NCBI RefSeq assembly: GCF_003931855.1
Contig: NZ_CP034248.1
Location: 4,836,001-4,900,000, forward strand
Source of the DNA: Paenibacillus lentus
GTDB taxonomy: Bacteria > Bacillota > Bacilli > Paenibacillales > Paenibacillaceae
Direction: 5' to 3'
Length of the DNA: 64,000 bases
Every line of letters begins with the position of its first letter. The first letter of the stretch is position 1. Under the pieces are notes generated by a model, which ran no database searches, was not told the origin of the DNA, and saw only the letters and a program-made list of their open reading frames with translations. The position numbers and the translations under genes were made by a program. Of the stretch, positions 8,519 through 16,928 are shown piece after piece.

Positions 8519-9556
8519 TTATCCCCATGCCCTAACGACAACGTTATAGATAGTTTTGCTAGAATTTCCGGCGTGTCGGTAAAATAATAGGCCATTTAAT
8601 GGTTCAGCGCGATTATAGTTTTCTTTACCGATATATAAATTACCAGGAACCGTATACTGCCACAAATAGTTGCTATATATAGTATGAGACAACACATAGC
8701 AAATTCCATAATCCAAATCTGTTGATGAGTTCTCTAATGGATTTGATTTATAGGTTCCAGTAATCATGGCAATCTTTGGCGTAAAAGGGAGTTCTAATGT
8801 ACTACTTACATTCGGATTAATCCTATTTACAGTATATTCGTAGTACAATTTAGGTTCTAGTGTCCCTAGCACACCGAATATATCAACCCCGCTTTTGATG
8901 TTAGCTGGAAGCAAATTTGCATTCCCCAACACTGTAATTCCCGAGTTGTAATACCCAGCGGCCTTTGTCTGGTTCGCCGTCCCCGGCGTAACCGTACCTC
9001 CAGCCCCCCAATTAGGTATTGTTCCGGTTAAATTATTCCCACCAGCATTACTAAACGTTCTGCCACTCAACACGTCCGCAGGAACTGCATTTCCGGACGC
9101 TTTCACAATAGAGTTGAGTTTTGTAATGAGTGAATCCCAACTCTCGCTCGTGGATGCCGAAATCCCTTTGGCAACAAGCGCGGCAACCACTTCCGCTTTC
9201 CGCTCATTGCCAAGCTGAAAAGCCGAATCAGCTCTCGCCTGTGCCGCTGCGGCCGCTGTATTAGCTGCATTCGCCGTGGTTTGCGCTGTTGCGGCCGCAG
9301 TATTCGCCGCATTTGCCGTAGTTTGCGCTGCGGTGGCCGCATCATAGGCCGACTTTACTGCTCGTGGTGTTGCTGCCAAAATCTCGCTCGTGCTGTTCGT
9401 AGCATTGGATAGCTTCACAATCCCTGCCTCCGCTACGGACGCCGGAGGGATTTCGATATGATCCACCTCTTCACGCAATTGATTGATCTCTTCCCCAATC
9501 GCGTTCATATCCTGCGGCTGAATCGTGTCATTCAAACTCCAATCTGTCTTTACCAT
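8519..9556 (-). CDS. Tail fibre / receptor-binding protein (XkdV-like)
   Basis: Structural fibre (345 aa) that would contact the target cell surface. Residues ~1-40 form a polar N-terminus suited to baseplate attachment. At ~40-75 there is a fibre repeat of the phage_fiber_2 type (GIVKLSNATNSTSE). Then comes an Ala/Thr/Asn-rich 14-residue repeat (two copies plus a diverged third), a likely trimeric coiled coil. The middle part carries short Gly-rich segments typical of tail collars (LSGRTFSNAGG), and the C-terminal ~110 residues look like a beta-rich tip. It follows the small 92-aa gene and ends the recognised structural set. The C-terminal tip is expected to set host range. Confidence 0.8.
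   Translation of the reverse strand: MVKTDWSLNDTIQPQDMNAIGEEINQLREEVDHIEIPPASVAEAGIVKLSNATNSTSEILAATPRAVKSAYDAATAAQTTANAANTAAATAQTTANAANTAAAAAQARADSAFQLGNERKAEVVAALVAKGISASTSESWDSLITKLNSIVKASGNAVPADVLSGRTFSNAGGNNLTGTIPNWGAGGTVTPGTANQTKAAGYYNSGITVLGNANLLPANIKSGVDIFGVLGTLEPKLYYEYTVNRINPNVSSTLELPFTPKIAMITGTYKSNPLENSSTDLDYGICYVLSHTIYSNYLWQYTVPGNLYIGKENYNRAEPLNGLLFYRHAGNSSKTIYNVVVRAWG
9249..9332. repeat. 42-bp tandem repeat in the fibre gene
   Basis: Two copies of a 42-bp unit (9249-9290 and 9291-9332) with a handful of mismatches, and a diverged third copy to the left. Each unit encodes 14 residues rich in Ala, Thr and Asn (AQTTANAANT core). Unit number could vary by slippage and change shaft length. 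Confidence 0.8.
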
Positions 9557-9558
9557 TC

Positions 9559-9837
9559 TTATACCTCCTTAACTTGTACCGTATGCAGCAGAAGAGTATC
9601 TGTCGTGATCGGAACATATAAACTGTTTGTTGACTTGACATTGTTATTTGCATCCTTAAGGTCAATTTTTGTAACAAGTGAAACATCAGCCGCCGGGACC
9701 AGATACTGCATTCCCACGGTTGACTCGGTTACTTCCTTTACGGTAAAATCCGTGATTTCAACCGTATCATTCAACACGACCTTTGAAATATTCGCATCAA
9801 CAAAGCGAGCCACATCATTCAAAAAAGAGCTTATCAT
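9559..9837 (-). CDS. Small baseplate/tail protein between YmfQ-like and fibre, unknown family
   Basis: Start chosen at the ATG at 9837 (92 aa): a GGAGGTGGTG site lies upstream and the start overlaps the stop of the previous gene (TGATG), implying translational coupling. A longer frame reaching 9894 would run into that gene. The protein begins MISSFLNDVARFVD and is mostly beta-strand in appearance. Genes at this place in Gram-positive contractile tails are usually short and poorly characterised. No function is assigned. Confidence 0.65.
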   Translation of the reverse strand: MISSFLNDVARFVDANISKVVLNDTVEITDFTVKEVTESTVGMQYLVPAADVSLVTKIDLKDANNNVKSTNSLYVPITTDTLLLHTVQVKEV

Positions 9838-10418
9838 CACTTCACCACCACCTCCGGACCGAAGTCGGCAAATGGTTGTTCTCCCAGCTTCCATTCACCT
9901 AATTTATAATTCCAATAAATTTCCTTACTAGTGATCCTTTCTTCCAAACCGAGGACATCCCCTAAACTGGTTTGCTGCTGATAGATCATGTTCGCAGGCT
10001 TTAACATCTTAACCGTATGTTCAACCTCTTTAAATACGGCTGCATCATCGAGATTCGTTGTAACGGTTAACTTAAAAGCTTGGGGATCTACACTGACAAT
10101 CGTCAGTCCAGCCCCAACTAGAAAATCAAGCTGACGCTGCAAATACCGCATAGTAAACGGCGGTTTCGTAGAATACCGATTGATCAGCCGCTTTCGTCTG
10201 AACTCTAGCGTTTCTGTCGCCGGGTCGGCCTGTATGCCTAGAATCTTTTCCCGTCGTTTAATCGCCTGCAGTGAAGCCGTCGCAACAAATTGGTCATCCA
10301 ATAGTTGATGAATAGCCTGCTCGGAGCTCATCCATTCCTGCGACTCCGCCTCCGTCAGTTCCACAAAATCTACGAGATCATGGTAAAAGTCCGGGAGATA
10401 CTGCATGAACCTATTCAC
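9837..10418 (-). CDS. Baseplate protein, YmfQ/XkdU-like (DUF2313)
   Basis: 193 aa. It begins MNRFMQYLPDFYHDLVDFVE, typical of the family that links baseplate wedges to tail fibres in Mu- and PBSX-like tails. The YmfQ pattern of a helical N-terminus and a C-terminal domain preceding the fibre is present. The start is a GTG at 10418 inside the end of the baseplate J gene; an ATG four codons later is an alternative. It directly follows baseplate J, the conserved order. Confidence 0.8.
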   Translation of the reverse strand: MNRFMQYLPDFYHDLVDFVELTEAESQEWMSSEQAIHQLLDDQFVATASLQAIKRREKILGIQADPATETLEFRRKRLINRYSTKPPFTMRYLQRQLDFLVGAGLTIVSVDPQAFKLTVTTNLDDAAVFKEVEHTVKMLKPANMIYQQQTSLGDVLGLEERITSKEIYWNYKLGEWKLGEQPFADFGPEVVVK

Positions 10419-11490
10419 TCAGCGTCACCGTCCCCATGATTGGGATTTGCTCATCTGCCAGGATAACATTGGCTGCCGCTCCATCAAGCAGCGTATTCGT
10501 CACGTCTACTACACCCTGCACAGTCAAAATACGAGATTCAATGTGAGCGACGCGAACGATCAGAGCAGGCTCAGTGGCCCATGATTGCCGAAGTGATAAC
10601 AGATAATCGCTTATCGCATCTTCAACGTCACTTTTCACTTGTCCCAACACAGCCTCGGGAGCAAGCGTCAATGATGCAGCAACATCAATGACGCGCCCCT
10701 GGGCGCCCGTGATCGTCACCTCGTGGCCAATCGGCGCCAGTCCCAAGCCCTGACCTTGATTTTGTTCGGGATCAATCATTGTTTGAACCTCGTCAATCAG
10801 CGTTTGAGACGGTTCGCTGGAATCGGCTGCGAGAATTGTCGCCTTCACCGTCCCCCCGCCATTCCATACCGGAAATACTTTAACGCCGCCTACACCGGAG
10901 ATTTCGTTAATCTTTTTCTTGTAATCCGCGATGTTGCCGCCAAAAGGCTGCTCGTTAATCGCATCCATGTACCGCTTGCGCAAGGCATCATCACTTTCAG
11001 CGTCTTCGCCCGGTACGAGTACCTCCACCAGTTCAGCGCGAACAAGTCCTGCCACATAATCAATGGGAAGCATGGTTCCAAACTCCTGATTGCCGAGTAC
11101 TCCCGGAGTTTCACACTCTACAATCCACTCGCCTGTACCGACCCTGCTGACTGCAACATAATCAAGATCGTTAATCGAAAATCTGGAACCTACAGGCACA
11201 TCTATAGGTACATTATTGGAGCCATAGAACAAAGCTTTACGCCTTGCTTTCGTTGCTGGTTCACGGTGAATCCCGAACTCGGCCGTACGCCGTTCCAAAT
11301 ACTCTGCTGTAGCCGTGTCGGCATATGCAAGGTTATTGTTTATATCCAGCTCCATATACATTTGTGCCAGCTCCGCAGCAGCAGGAGCCAGAGCGTCATA
11401 AATGATAGATCCCTGACGTTTATCGACTTGATTGGATACCTTGTCTAGCATCCTTTGCAAAATATGTTCATAGGTTTGGTGTTCATACAT
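10411..11490 (-). CDS. Baseplate J-like protein (XkdT)
   Basis: 359 aa. Baseplate wedge protein of contractile tails, related to P2 gpJ and T4 gp6. The N-terminus MYEHQTYEHILQRMLD with YDALAPAAAELAQMY and the middle GEDAESDDALRKRYMDA are family hallmarks; the latter is the conserved 'E.D..LR.R' segment. The start overlaps the end of the gp25-like gene by 8 bases and has a GAGGTG site. The position between gp25-like and YmfQ-like genes is as in PBSX. Confidence 0.92.
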   Translation of the reverse strand: MYEHQTYEHILQRMLDKVSNQVDKRQGSIIYDALAPAAAELAQMYMELDINNNLAYADTATAEYLERRTAEFGIHREPATKARRKALFYGSNNVPIDVPVGSRFSINDLDYVAVSRVGTGEWIVECETPGVLGNQEFGTMLPIDYVAGLVRAELVEVLVPGEDAESDDALRKRYMDAINEQPFGGNIADYKKKINEISGVGGVKVFPVWNGGGTVKATILAADSSEPSQTLIDEVQTMIDPEQNQGQGLGLAPIGHEVTITGAQGRVIDVAASLTLAPEAVLGQVKSDVEDAISDYLLSLRQSWATEPALIVRVAHIESRILTVQGVVDVTNTLLDGAAANVILADEQIPIMGTVTLSE

Positions 11491-11878
11491 TCATTGTCAC
11501 CTCGCTCTTAAAATCCCCGAAGATAGAAACTACTGTAAACGTGGCTAGTGCTTCATCCCCAGTGATGGTAATCCTCTTATTTTCTACTCCAGATATACGG
11601 TCATCCGCCAATAGAGCCTCCTTAATCAGGCGCTTTATTTCTGATCGCACATACCCCTGATTTCGCCCTTGCAATCCTGTTAACTCGCTGCCGTAATTGG
11701 CATCATATATAAGGTGTGTGAATCGGTCTGTTCGCAGTATTTTATACACGGCTTGCCTGACCGCATCCAAACCATTCACCATCCCTATGCACCGACCTTT
11801 ATCAAAATCTATGCCATATGTCCGGCTCGTTTCCAGGGCCGTCTCAGCCTTCATTAAATTGCCGCCCAACGGTATCAT
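11483..11878 (-). CDS. Baseplate gp25-like protein (XkdS, DUF2634)
   Basis: 131 aa. Wedge protein that starts sheath assembly on the baseplate. The stretch GLDAVRQAVYKILRTDR and the following YDANYGSEL are typical of the gp25/XkdS family. The gene overlaps the end of the XkdR gene in an ATGA arrangement, so it is probably translationally coupled; a second ATG eight codons in is a possible alternative start. Confidence 0.88.
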   Translation of the reverse strand: MIPLGGNLMKAETALETSRTYGIDFDKGRCIGMVNGLDAVRQAVYKILRTDRFTHLIYDANYGSELTGLQGRNQGYVRSEIKRLIKEALLADDRISGVENKRITITGDEALATFTVVSIFGDFKSEVTMNV

Positions 11879-12216
11879 GATCCCACCACCTTATCCAACA
11901 CCACATACTGCTGCCCCCCCTGCATTCTTAACAGCAAAACACCGTCACCTGCCTTCAGCCCCTCGCGAATAACGATCTTTTCTGTTAACGCATCCTGGGT
12001 CGGAATGCCATCTGTGTGATGGCTATGTTTCAGATCAATTTCATACCTAGTCAACTGTTCGGTCAGAACAAAAAAATCCTCATCCAGCAATAAACGCTGA
12101 TCGACGAGAATTTCCAGGGGCTGTTCTTTGGTCACTGTACCAAACATAATCGCTACAGGATGCTCTGCTTCATTCAAATTCATGGTGATTTGCTTTATCG
12201 CATTGGCCAAACTCAT
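11875..12216 (-). CDS. XkdR-like baseplate protein (DUF2577)
   Basis: 113 aa. Small protein always found between the hub (XkdQ) and gp25-like (XkdS) genes in PBSX-type tails. The C-terminal LKAGDGVLLLRMQGGQQYVVLDKV, an OB-fold-like strand pattern, is characteristic. It may be the counterpart of the spike-associated OB domain, though that role is inferred. Its start overlaps the hub gene stop by four bases. Confidence 0.8.
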   Translation of the reverse strand: MSLANAIKQITMNLNEAEHPVAIMFGTVTKEQPLEILVDQRLLLDEDFFVLTEQLTRYEIDLKHSHHTDGIPTQDALTEKIVIREGLKAGDGVLLLRMQGGQQYVVLDKVVGS

Positions 12217-13169
12217 TCGATCACCTTCAATTCAATTTGCAATGTGTATTCTTCGCCACTGAAACGGTGGGAACATTCCTCAACCAAGTAAAGCTGGTTA
12301 ATCGCCAACTCCCCGATTTCTACATGGATATAGCAGCCAGCACGAACGGACGGGTTCCCAAGGGCATCCACCTTTAAGCTTTTGGTCTCGCGGTTTTTAA
12401 GTTTGACCAACTGGTCGAGAAGCTGACGAATTTGGGCATCATTCATGTTCTCGTCAACTTTTTCGTAGTACTGTAATCTCCCCCACTTGGCTATATTAGC
12501 GCTATCCTGAGCAATATGCATATCCCGCTTCTTGGTGTCCTTGTTATCACGTACCAGCTTGATCTGGTTATACGTTTCGCTATCGATGCTCTTTTCAAAG
12601 CTGAACCCGGTCATCAAACTCTTGTCCCCGACAACGATATCCAACTTCATGTCCTTTACATTTTGCAACGTCAGATTACCGTAGTCGTCGTAAAACACAT
12701 AGATGCTTCCGGTATTGACCGTTGTAAGTGCTAAAGCTTTGTCGATGATATCAATCAGCTTCTGACCGTCCTCGATTAAATTGGGTATTGCATATTTGGT
12801 ATCTGCGATATGGCCCCACTTCAACTCGAAGTCGTTGGCAATCTGCTTGATGATCGCTGCTGCCGTCTTGTTCTTAAATACGTAGGTATCTGTAGCGGTT
12901 AAGTATCGAATCTGATCATACGCCTTGATCTTGAGTGTATCTTCTTGACTTCGGCCAATTGAAAATACATAGCCATAAAAAAGGGGCTTATCATCATACT
13001 TCACAGCGACGATATCCCCGTTATTGATCATATAATTGCTATCTTGCAGCATAGTAAAGTCGAAACTTCCAGGTTTGCCGATCCTGGACGTTTTCCAATT
13101 CGCATCGGTTATAAGCTCGGATATATCAAATACGCCGCCCTGTTTGTCATCTGTTACTACCTGTAACAT
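12213..13169 (-). CDS. Tail hub protein (XkdQ, gpD/gp27-like)
   Basis: 318 aa. Forms the hub at the tip of the tail tube, joining tube to spike. The protein shows the XkdQ pattern: an early GVFDISELITDANWKT, the central KAYDQIRYLTATDTY segment (strongly conserved in this family), and a C-terminal beta-rich half with VRAGCYIHVEIGELA. It starts 10 bases after the LysM protein. Length is normal. Confidence 0.87.
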   Translation of the reverse strand: MLQVVTDDKQGGVFDISELITDANWKTSRIGKPGSFDFTMLQDSNYMINNGDIVAVKYDDKPLFYGYVFSIGRSQEDTLKIKAYDQIRYLTATDTYVFKNKTAAAIIKQIANDFELKWGHIADTKYAIPNLIEDGQKLIDIIDKALALTTVNTGSIYVFYDDYGNLTLQNVKDMKLDIVVGDKSLMTGFSFEKSIDSETYNQIKLVRDNKDTKKRDMHIAQDSANIAKWGRLQYYEKVDENMNDAQIRQLLDQLVKLKNRETKSLKVDALGNPSVRAGCYIHVEIGELAINQLYLVEECSHRFSGEEYTLQIELKVIE

Positions 13170-13179
13170 GTTCCACCTC

Positions 13180-13857
13180 CTATGGCAACTTTATTACCTT
13201 GCCGATTGGTAGCCGCTTTAACTCGCTATCCTTTATCCCATTCAGCGTCTGTAATTGCTTATATTTGCTGCCATCACCCAAAAATTGTTTAGCCACTTTC
13301 CAAAGGTTGTCCCCCGCTACAAGGGTATACGTTTCAGGCTGTACCCGTGTATCTGCGCGCGACACTGACTGGTTATTAGAAATTGCCGTTTCTTTGCCTG
13401 TTGTATCCTTTACAAATCCGACCTTCCTTGCGGCATAGAAACGATATTCTTTAAACGAGATTTGGTAGTGTATGTCCCCAACAGTACCCGCCTCTTCACC
13501 CCAGCTAAACTTTTCAATACTCACTGCCATATTGATATTCAAATTCGAACCGGTGAGCACCAACCGAACCGGGCGTTTTTTACTTCGCCAATCTTCAATT
13601 TTATCAATGTAATAAGCCGGCTTGAACATCGCTCTGCGTTCTACATTAACCCCCGGGAACCACCTTGCCGGGAAGAAGCTCTCAAATGCAATTTCTTTCA
13701 GCTTCATATTTTTGATGACGTTAATTTCGCCTAACTGGGATATTTCGTATGTCTTACTATCTCCGCTGGATTGCACTTCAATTTTACCGGGAAGGACCGG
13801 GAATTCAATCGCTTCGGCTCGATTGTTGAATGATAGGGTAAGGGTGTACTTATCCAC
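13180..13857 (-). CDS. LysM-containing tail protein (XkdP)
   Basis: 225 aa; GTG start with an AAAGGAGGGG site. The N-terminal ~150 residues are the XkdP domain (EFPVLPGKIEVQSSGD near the start). The C-terminal ~50 residues form a LysM domain (YTLVAGDNLWKVAKQFLGDG). In contractile tails this protein sits between tape measure and hub; the LysM part binds peptidoglycan-like sugar chains or, as in other injection machines, helps bind the sheath-tube baseplate. It follows the tape measure gene by 26 bases. Confidence 0.87.
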   Translation of the reverse strand: MDKYTLTLSFNNRAEAIEFPVLPGKIEVQSSGDSKTYEISQLGEINVIKNMKLKEIAFESFFPARWFPGVNVERRAMFKPAYYIDKIEDWRSKKRPVRLVLTGSNLNINMAVSIEKFSWGEEAGTVGDIHYQISFKEYRFYAARKVGFVKDTTGKETAISNNQSVSRADTRVQPETYTLVAGDNLWKVAKQFLGDGSKYKQLQTLNGIKDSELKRLPIGKVIKLP

Positions 13858-13883
13858 GGAACCCCTCCTTTCTGCACTATAAT

Positions 13884-15824
13884 TTACGCGTATAATCTCG
13901 ATGCACTCGATGCTATTTCTTCTTCCAATGTAACTGTAATTTGCGAAATGATCGTATCCAAATCTGTACCGTTATGAATATCGCCGGTGCTGACGGATAC
14001 CGTAGGTGTTAGCGTTACGAAATTTTGGATCGACTTCATTTCTGCCAATTCACGCATCGTTTTGAGGTCTTCACTACTGATGTCTACCGTGTCTTCAACT
14101 CTTCCAACACTACCCACCTGATTCACCTTGTCAATAGTGTCCATAGTTGATGCAGGCACACCCGATTGACTAAATAAAGAAGCGTTCGATCCACCAGGTC
14201 CCCCCTGCGCTTCTAGCTCTGCTTGATCTTCTGCTCTTTTCGCAGCCATTTTATTCAGCCTATCCTGTAACTTTCGATCTCGTTCCTGTGCATTTATCGC
14301 AGCTCTTGCATAGGCTTCGTCCTTTTTAGCACCAGCAAAATCAGCAATATCATCAGCTAGATCCTCCATACTAAACTTCCCTTGTAACGCAATCGTTGAG
14401 CCAGTAACGCTGTTTATCAGGCTTATTATTACATTTATGCCATCAATGATACTGTTGATTACAAAGTCATACAATTTCCCGATACTTTGCGCCCACATTT
14501 TAAAGGGGATCATCATCCATTCAACCAACTGCCAGAAATAAGCTGGAAGCTTATCAAGGAAATTAAGAAAAGAGTTCCATGCGCCCAAAACACCAGCTAC
14601 AAAATTTTCGTTGGTTGTCCATAGTTTATAGATGATCAAAATTAAGGATACAATCAAAGTTATGATTAAGACGATCGGATTAGCGTTCATGACCGCATTC
14701 CATACTGACTGGGCTACGGCTGCCATCCTCGTAGCTAATGCTGCCGCCTTTGTAGCTATCGTGGTCCAGTTTATCGCCAGTGTTAAACCACCGATTGCAG
14801 CCGCCAATCCCCATATAATCGGGCCGAGAAGGGACCAATTTTCCGAGAAAAAGCTGTATACTTGTGCTGCGTATTCGACTAATTGAATCAACCATGATAC
14901 TGCCGTGGATATACCCATGGCCAAACCGTCAATAAAATTTGTCACGGTATCGGACTGCAAATACGTGGTTAAAAGAACGACAAGTTCAGTGATTCGGTTT
15001 AAGGGGCCTCCTGCTTCCCCTAAGCTACCAACCCAACCCTTAATCGTATTGTCGATAACGGCCATTGCACCACTAAAGGTCACCGGCATGTCCTCAAACA
15101 TCTTGTCAATATCTCCCGATTGATTCTGAAAGGCCTTAACAAATTGATCAGCTGTAAGCTGATCGTTAGCTGCCATTTGCATCAATTCTTCACCGGAGAC
15201 TCCTAATCCACCTGTCAATACCTTCATGATCGCCGGAGCGGTCTTCGAAAGGTTGCCAAGCTCATCTCCTTGCACAACCCCATCTCCCAGAGCCTGGGAC
15301 ATTTGTTGCATCGCACTTTCAGCTTCTTCTGCTGAAACTCCACTAATCACCAGGGATTTATTGAATTTATCCGTGAAATCAAGCAAATCATCATTGTTCT
15401 TAAATAAACCTTGCGTACCTACTCCAAGCTTAGTTATGAGTCCGGCTGTTGCACTATAACTCGTCCTGGTTCTATTGGCTATATCTAAAACCTGTTGCTG
15501 TAACCCAGCCTGGGTGCGCAAACCATCATTAACAAAAGCTAAACGGGCGTTGGTAGCAGCCATGTCATCGGATATCGCCATGGCCCCACCGATCACCCCA
15601 CCTAATTGTTGGGCAAGTTTTACCCCCTTGGCTATAACACCAAAAACGAGCTTTTTAACTGAGGTTTCCGTTTTCTTTACGCTCTTGTCAGCCTTTTCAA
15701 TGTTTATGTTTACCTGATTTAATGTGTTATTTATTTGCACATAATTTTTGTTAATGACCTGTGTCATTTGAATCATCTTCTGATGGTTGGTAATCAAATT
15801 TAGAGTTGGATGCACATTCGCCAC
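13884..15824 (-). CDS. Tape measure protein (XkdO-like)
   Basis: 646 aa; GTG start with AAGGTG about 9 bases upstream. It sets tail length and is extruded before DNA or effector passage. A helical N-terminus leads into the conserved tape-measure core (~75-300; GVSAEEAESAMQQMSQALGD is the signature). Hydrophobic helices follow at ~310-400, then a helical tail with charged coiled-coil stretches. By the usual 0.15 nm per residue rule it would measure a tail near 97 nm, short for a myovirus and in the tailocin range. It lies right after the frameshifted chaperone, the universal order. Confidence 0.9.
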   Translation of the reverse strand: MANVHPTLNLITNHQKMIQMTQVINKNYVQINNTLNQVNINIEKADKSVKKTETSVKKLVFGVIAKGVKLAQQLGGVIGGAMAISDDMAATNARLAFVNDGLRTQAGLQQQVLDIANRTRTSYSATAGLITKLGVGTQGLFKNNDDLLDFTDKFNKSLVISGVSAEEAESAMQQMSQALGDGVVQGDELGNLSKTAPAIMKVLTGGLGVSGEELMQMAANDQLTADQFVKAFQNQSGDIDKMFEDMPVTFSGAMAVIDNTIKGWVGSLGEAGGPLNRITELVVLLTTYLQSDTVTNFIDGLAMGISTAVSWLIQLVEYAAQVYSFFSENWSLLGPIIWGLAAAIGGLTLAINWTTIATKAAALATRMAAVAQSVWNAVMNANPIVLIITLIVSLILIIYKLWTTNENFVAGVLGAWNSFLNFLDKLPAYFWQLVEWMMIPFKMWAQSIGKLYDFVINSIIDGINVIISLINSVTGSTIALQGKFSMEDLADDIADFAGAKKDEAYARAAINAQERDRKLQDRLNKMAAKRAEDQAELEAQGGPGGSNASLFSQSGVPASTMDTIDKVNQVGSVGRVEDTVDISSEDLKTMRELAEMKSIQNFVTLTPTVSVSTGDIHNGTDLDTIISQITVTLEEEIASSASRLYA

Positions 15825-15855
15825 TTTTCACTTCACCTTCTTTCGAAGCAAATAA

Positions 15856-16433
15856 CTATCTCTTCATCTTTTTAGCAGCTTTTTCTTCCGCTGCCACCCT
15901 TTCATCAATGCAAGCAATAATAAAAGCCCTCTCTTGTCTAGAAAGGGCTAAAAACTCACTGGGCCATTTATGGAACTTATGGAGGGCATAGTAGGCATAA
16001 TTCGCCTCACTGTCGCCCTCCCGGATTAGTTTTTTGCTTCTTCCACCAGATCATCCATCCCAACATCAAAACCACTCAGGCGCTGGATGTGTTCAGCAAG
16101 GGTTGCAATCTCACCGGGCAACAACACTTTATTTACGTATTGCTCAGGAGTAGAACAACCAAGTTTGCTAATGGACTCCGCATCTTTAAAGTCAGGTACT
16201 AGCGTATTATTGATGACAGATGTGGTGTTAAACTGCTGTGCATTAAACTCTACCTTCCCTTTTTTATGAATGATGGTAGAACGTTTGCGAAGCTCCTCAA
16301 AATCAGGACCTGTCATGGCCTTAATCTTGAACTTTAACAGATTTCCCTCTGCATCTTTAAAGCGCTTGGACACGGTCACTTCTTCCGTCAAACCATCAAT
16401 AGGGTTAGCATTCAAAAATTCTTGCAAGCTCAT
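15856..16433 (-). CDS. Frameshifted long form of the tail assembly chaperone (G-T analogue)
   Basis: Product made when ribosomes slip -1 at AAAAAAC (16029-16035) just before the stop of the short form. The new frame is open for 57 codons (starting LIREGDSEANYAYY, ending AAKKMKR) to a TAG at 15856-15858, giving 192 aa. The extension has no good start of its own. Its Lys/Glu-rich helical end and its place between chaperone and tape measure match the conserved double chaperone of long-tailed phages, where the extended form recruits tape measure or tube protein. Confidence 0.85.
16026..16433 (-). CDS. Tail assembly chaperone, short form (XkdN-like)
   Basis: 135 aa. Binds the tape measure protein during tail assembly and is absent from the finished tail. 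It begins MSLQEFLNANPIDGLTEEV, with the XkdN-like pattern LKFKIKAMTGPDFEEL and a C-terminal PGEIATLAEHIQRLSGFD. It lies between tube and tape measure genes. The last codons are GCA AAA AAC TAA, which embed a canonical slippery site; see the long form. Confidence 0.9.
   Translation of the reverse strand: MSLQEFLNANPIDGLTEEVTVSKRFKDAEGNLLKFKIKAMTGPDFEELRKRSTIIHKKGKVEFNAQQFNTTSVINNTLVPDFKDAESISKLGCSTPEQYVNKVLLPGEIATLAEHIQRLSGFDVGMDDLVEEAKN
16029..16035 (-). promoter_or_regulatory. -1 programmed frameshift site A AAA AAC
   Basis: The minus-strand heptamer AAAAAAC is in the exact X XXY YYZ phase relative to the chaperone frame, immediately before its TAA stop. The -1 frame continues open for 57 codons. 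This is the strongest type of bacterial slippery sequence. Confidence 0.87.
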
Positions 16434-16454
16434 ATCGTTTCCCTCTTTCTATCA

Positions 16455-16913
16455 TTAAATAGTATTAAACATATCCGGCATGTCCACATCCTCAAATGTG
16501 AACGGAATTTCCTCTTCCAGCATATCGTCGCTGGTCGCATCAAATTTGGAGAGGAGCAGACTATCGACATTGCAGTTTTTAAGCACAATCGTTTGCTTCC
16601 CCGCAGCACTCCCCGGTTGCTCGTTGACCATCATCAAATCAAACCAAAAATCCTCACCTGTTTTAATATAGTTGATCATCAATTCCCTAAACATCGACGT
16701 TACATAATAGACCGTCAGTGTACCAGTGCCTTTCCATCCAGCAGCACGCTGTGGCGTATTCGTTTTACCGAGCACAGGCACATCCACTTTGTTTTTCTCA
16801 GCAGTGGCCTCCCCGGTCTTACCGTAGAGCAATTCCTCCACCCGTCCGTTGATGGTTACAAAAGCTCGTGCAGTCTTGCCGCTAATGGCATCTTTAACAT
16901 TAAAAACTCCCAT
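16455..16913 (-). CDS. Tail tube protein (XkdM-like)
   Basis: 152 aa. Forms the inner tube of the contractile tail. The start MGVFNVKDAISGKTARAFVT and the following NGRVEELLYGK, then WKGTGTLTVYYVTSMF, fit the XkdM family. It is placed 15 bases after the sheath gene. Length is normal and no truncation is seen. Confidence 0.9.
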   Translation of the reverse strand: MGVFNVKDAISGKTARAFVTINGRVEELLYGKTGEATAEKNKVDVPVLGKTNTPQRAAGWKGTGTLTVYYVTSMFRELMINYIKTGEDFWFDLMMVNEQPGSAAGKQTIVLKNCNVDSLLLSKFDATSDDMLEEEIPFTFEDVDMPDMFNTI

Positions 16914-16928
16914 TGTTGAACCCCTCCC

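Noticed and set aside
9230..9345. CRISPR-like repeats
   Set aside because: Repeats are contiguous without spacers, in frame inside a fibre gene, and code for a regular 14-residue pattern.
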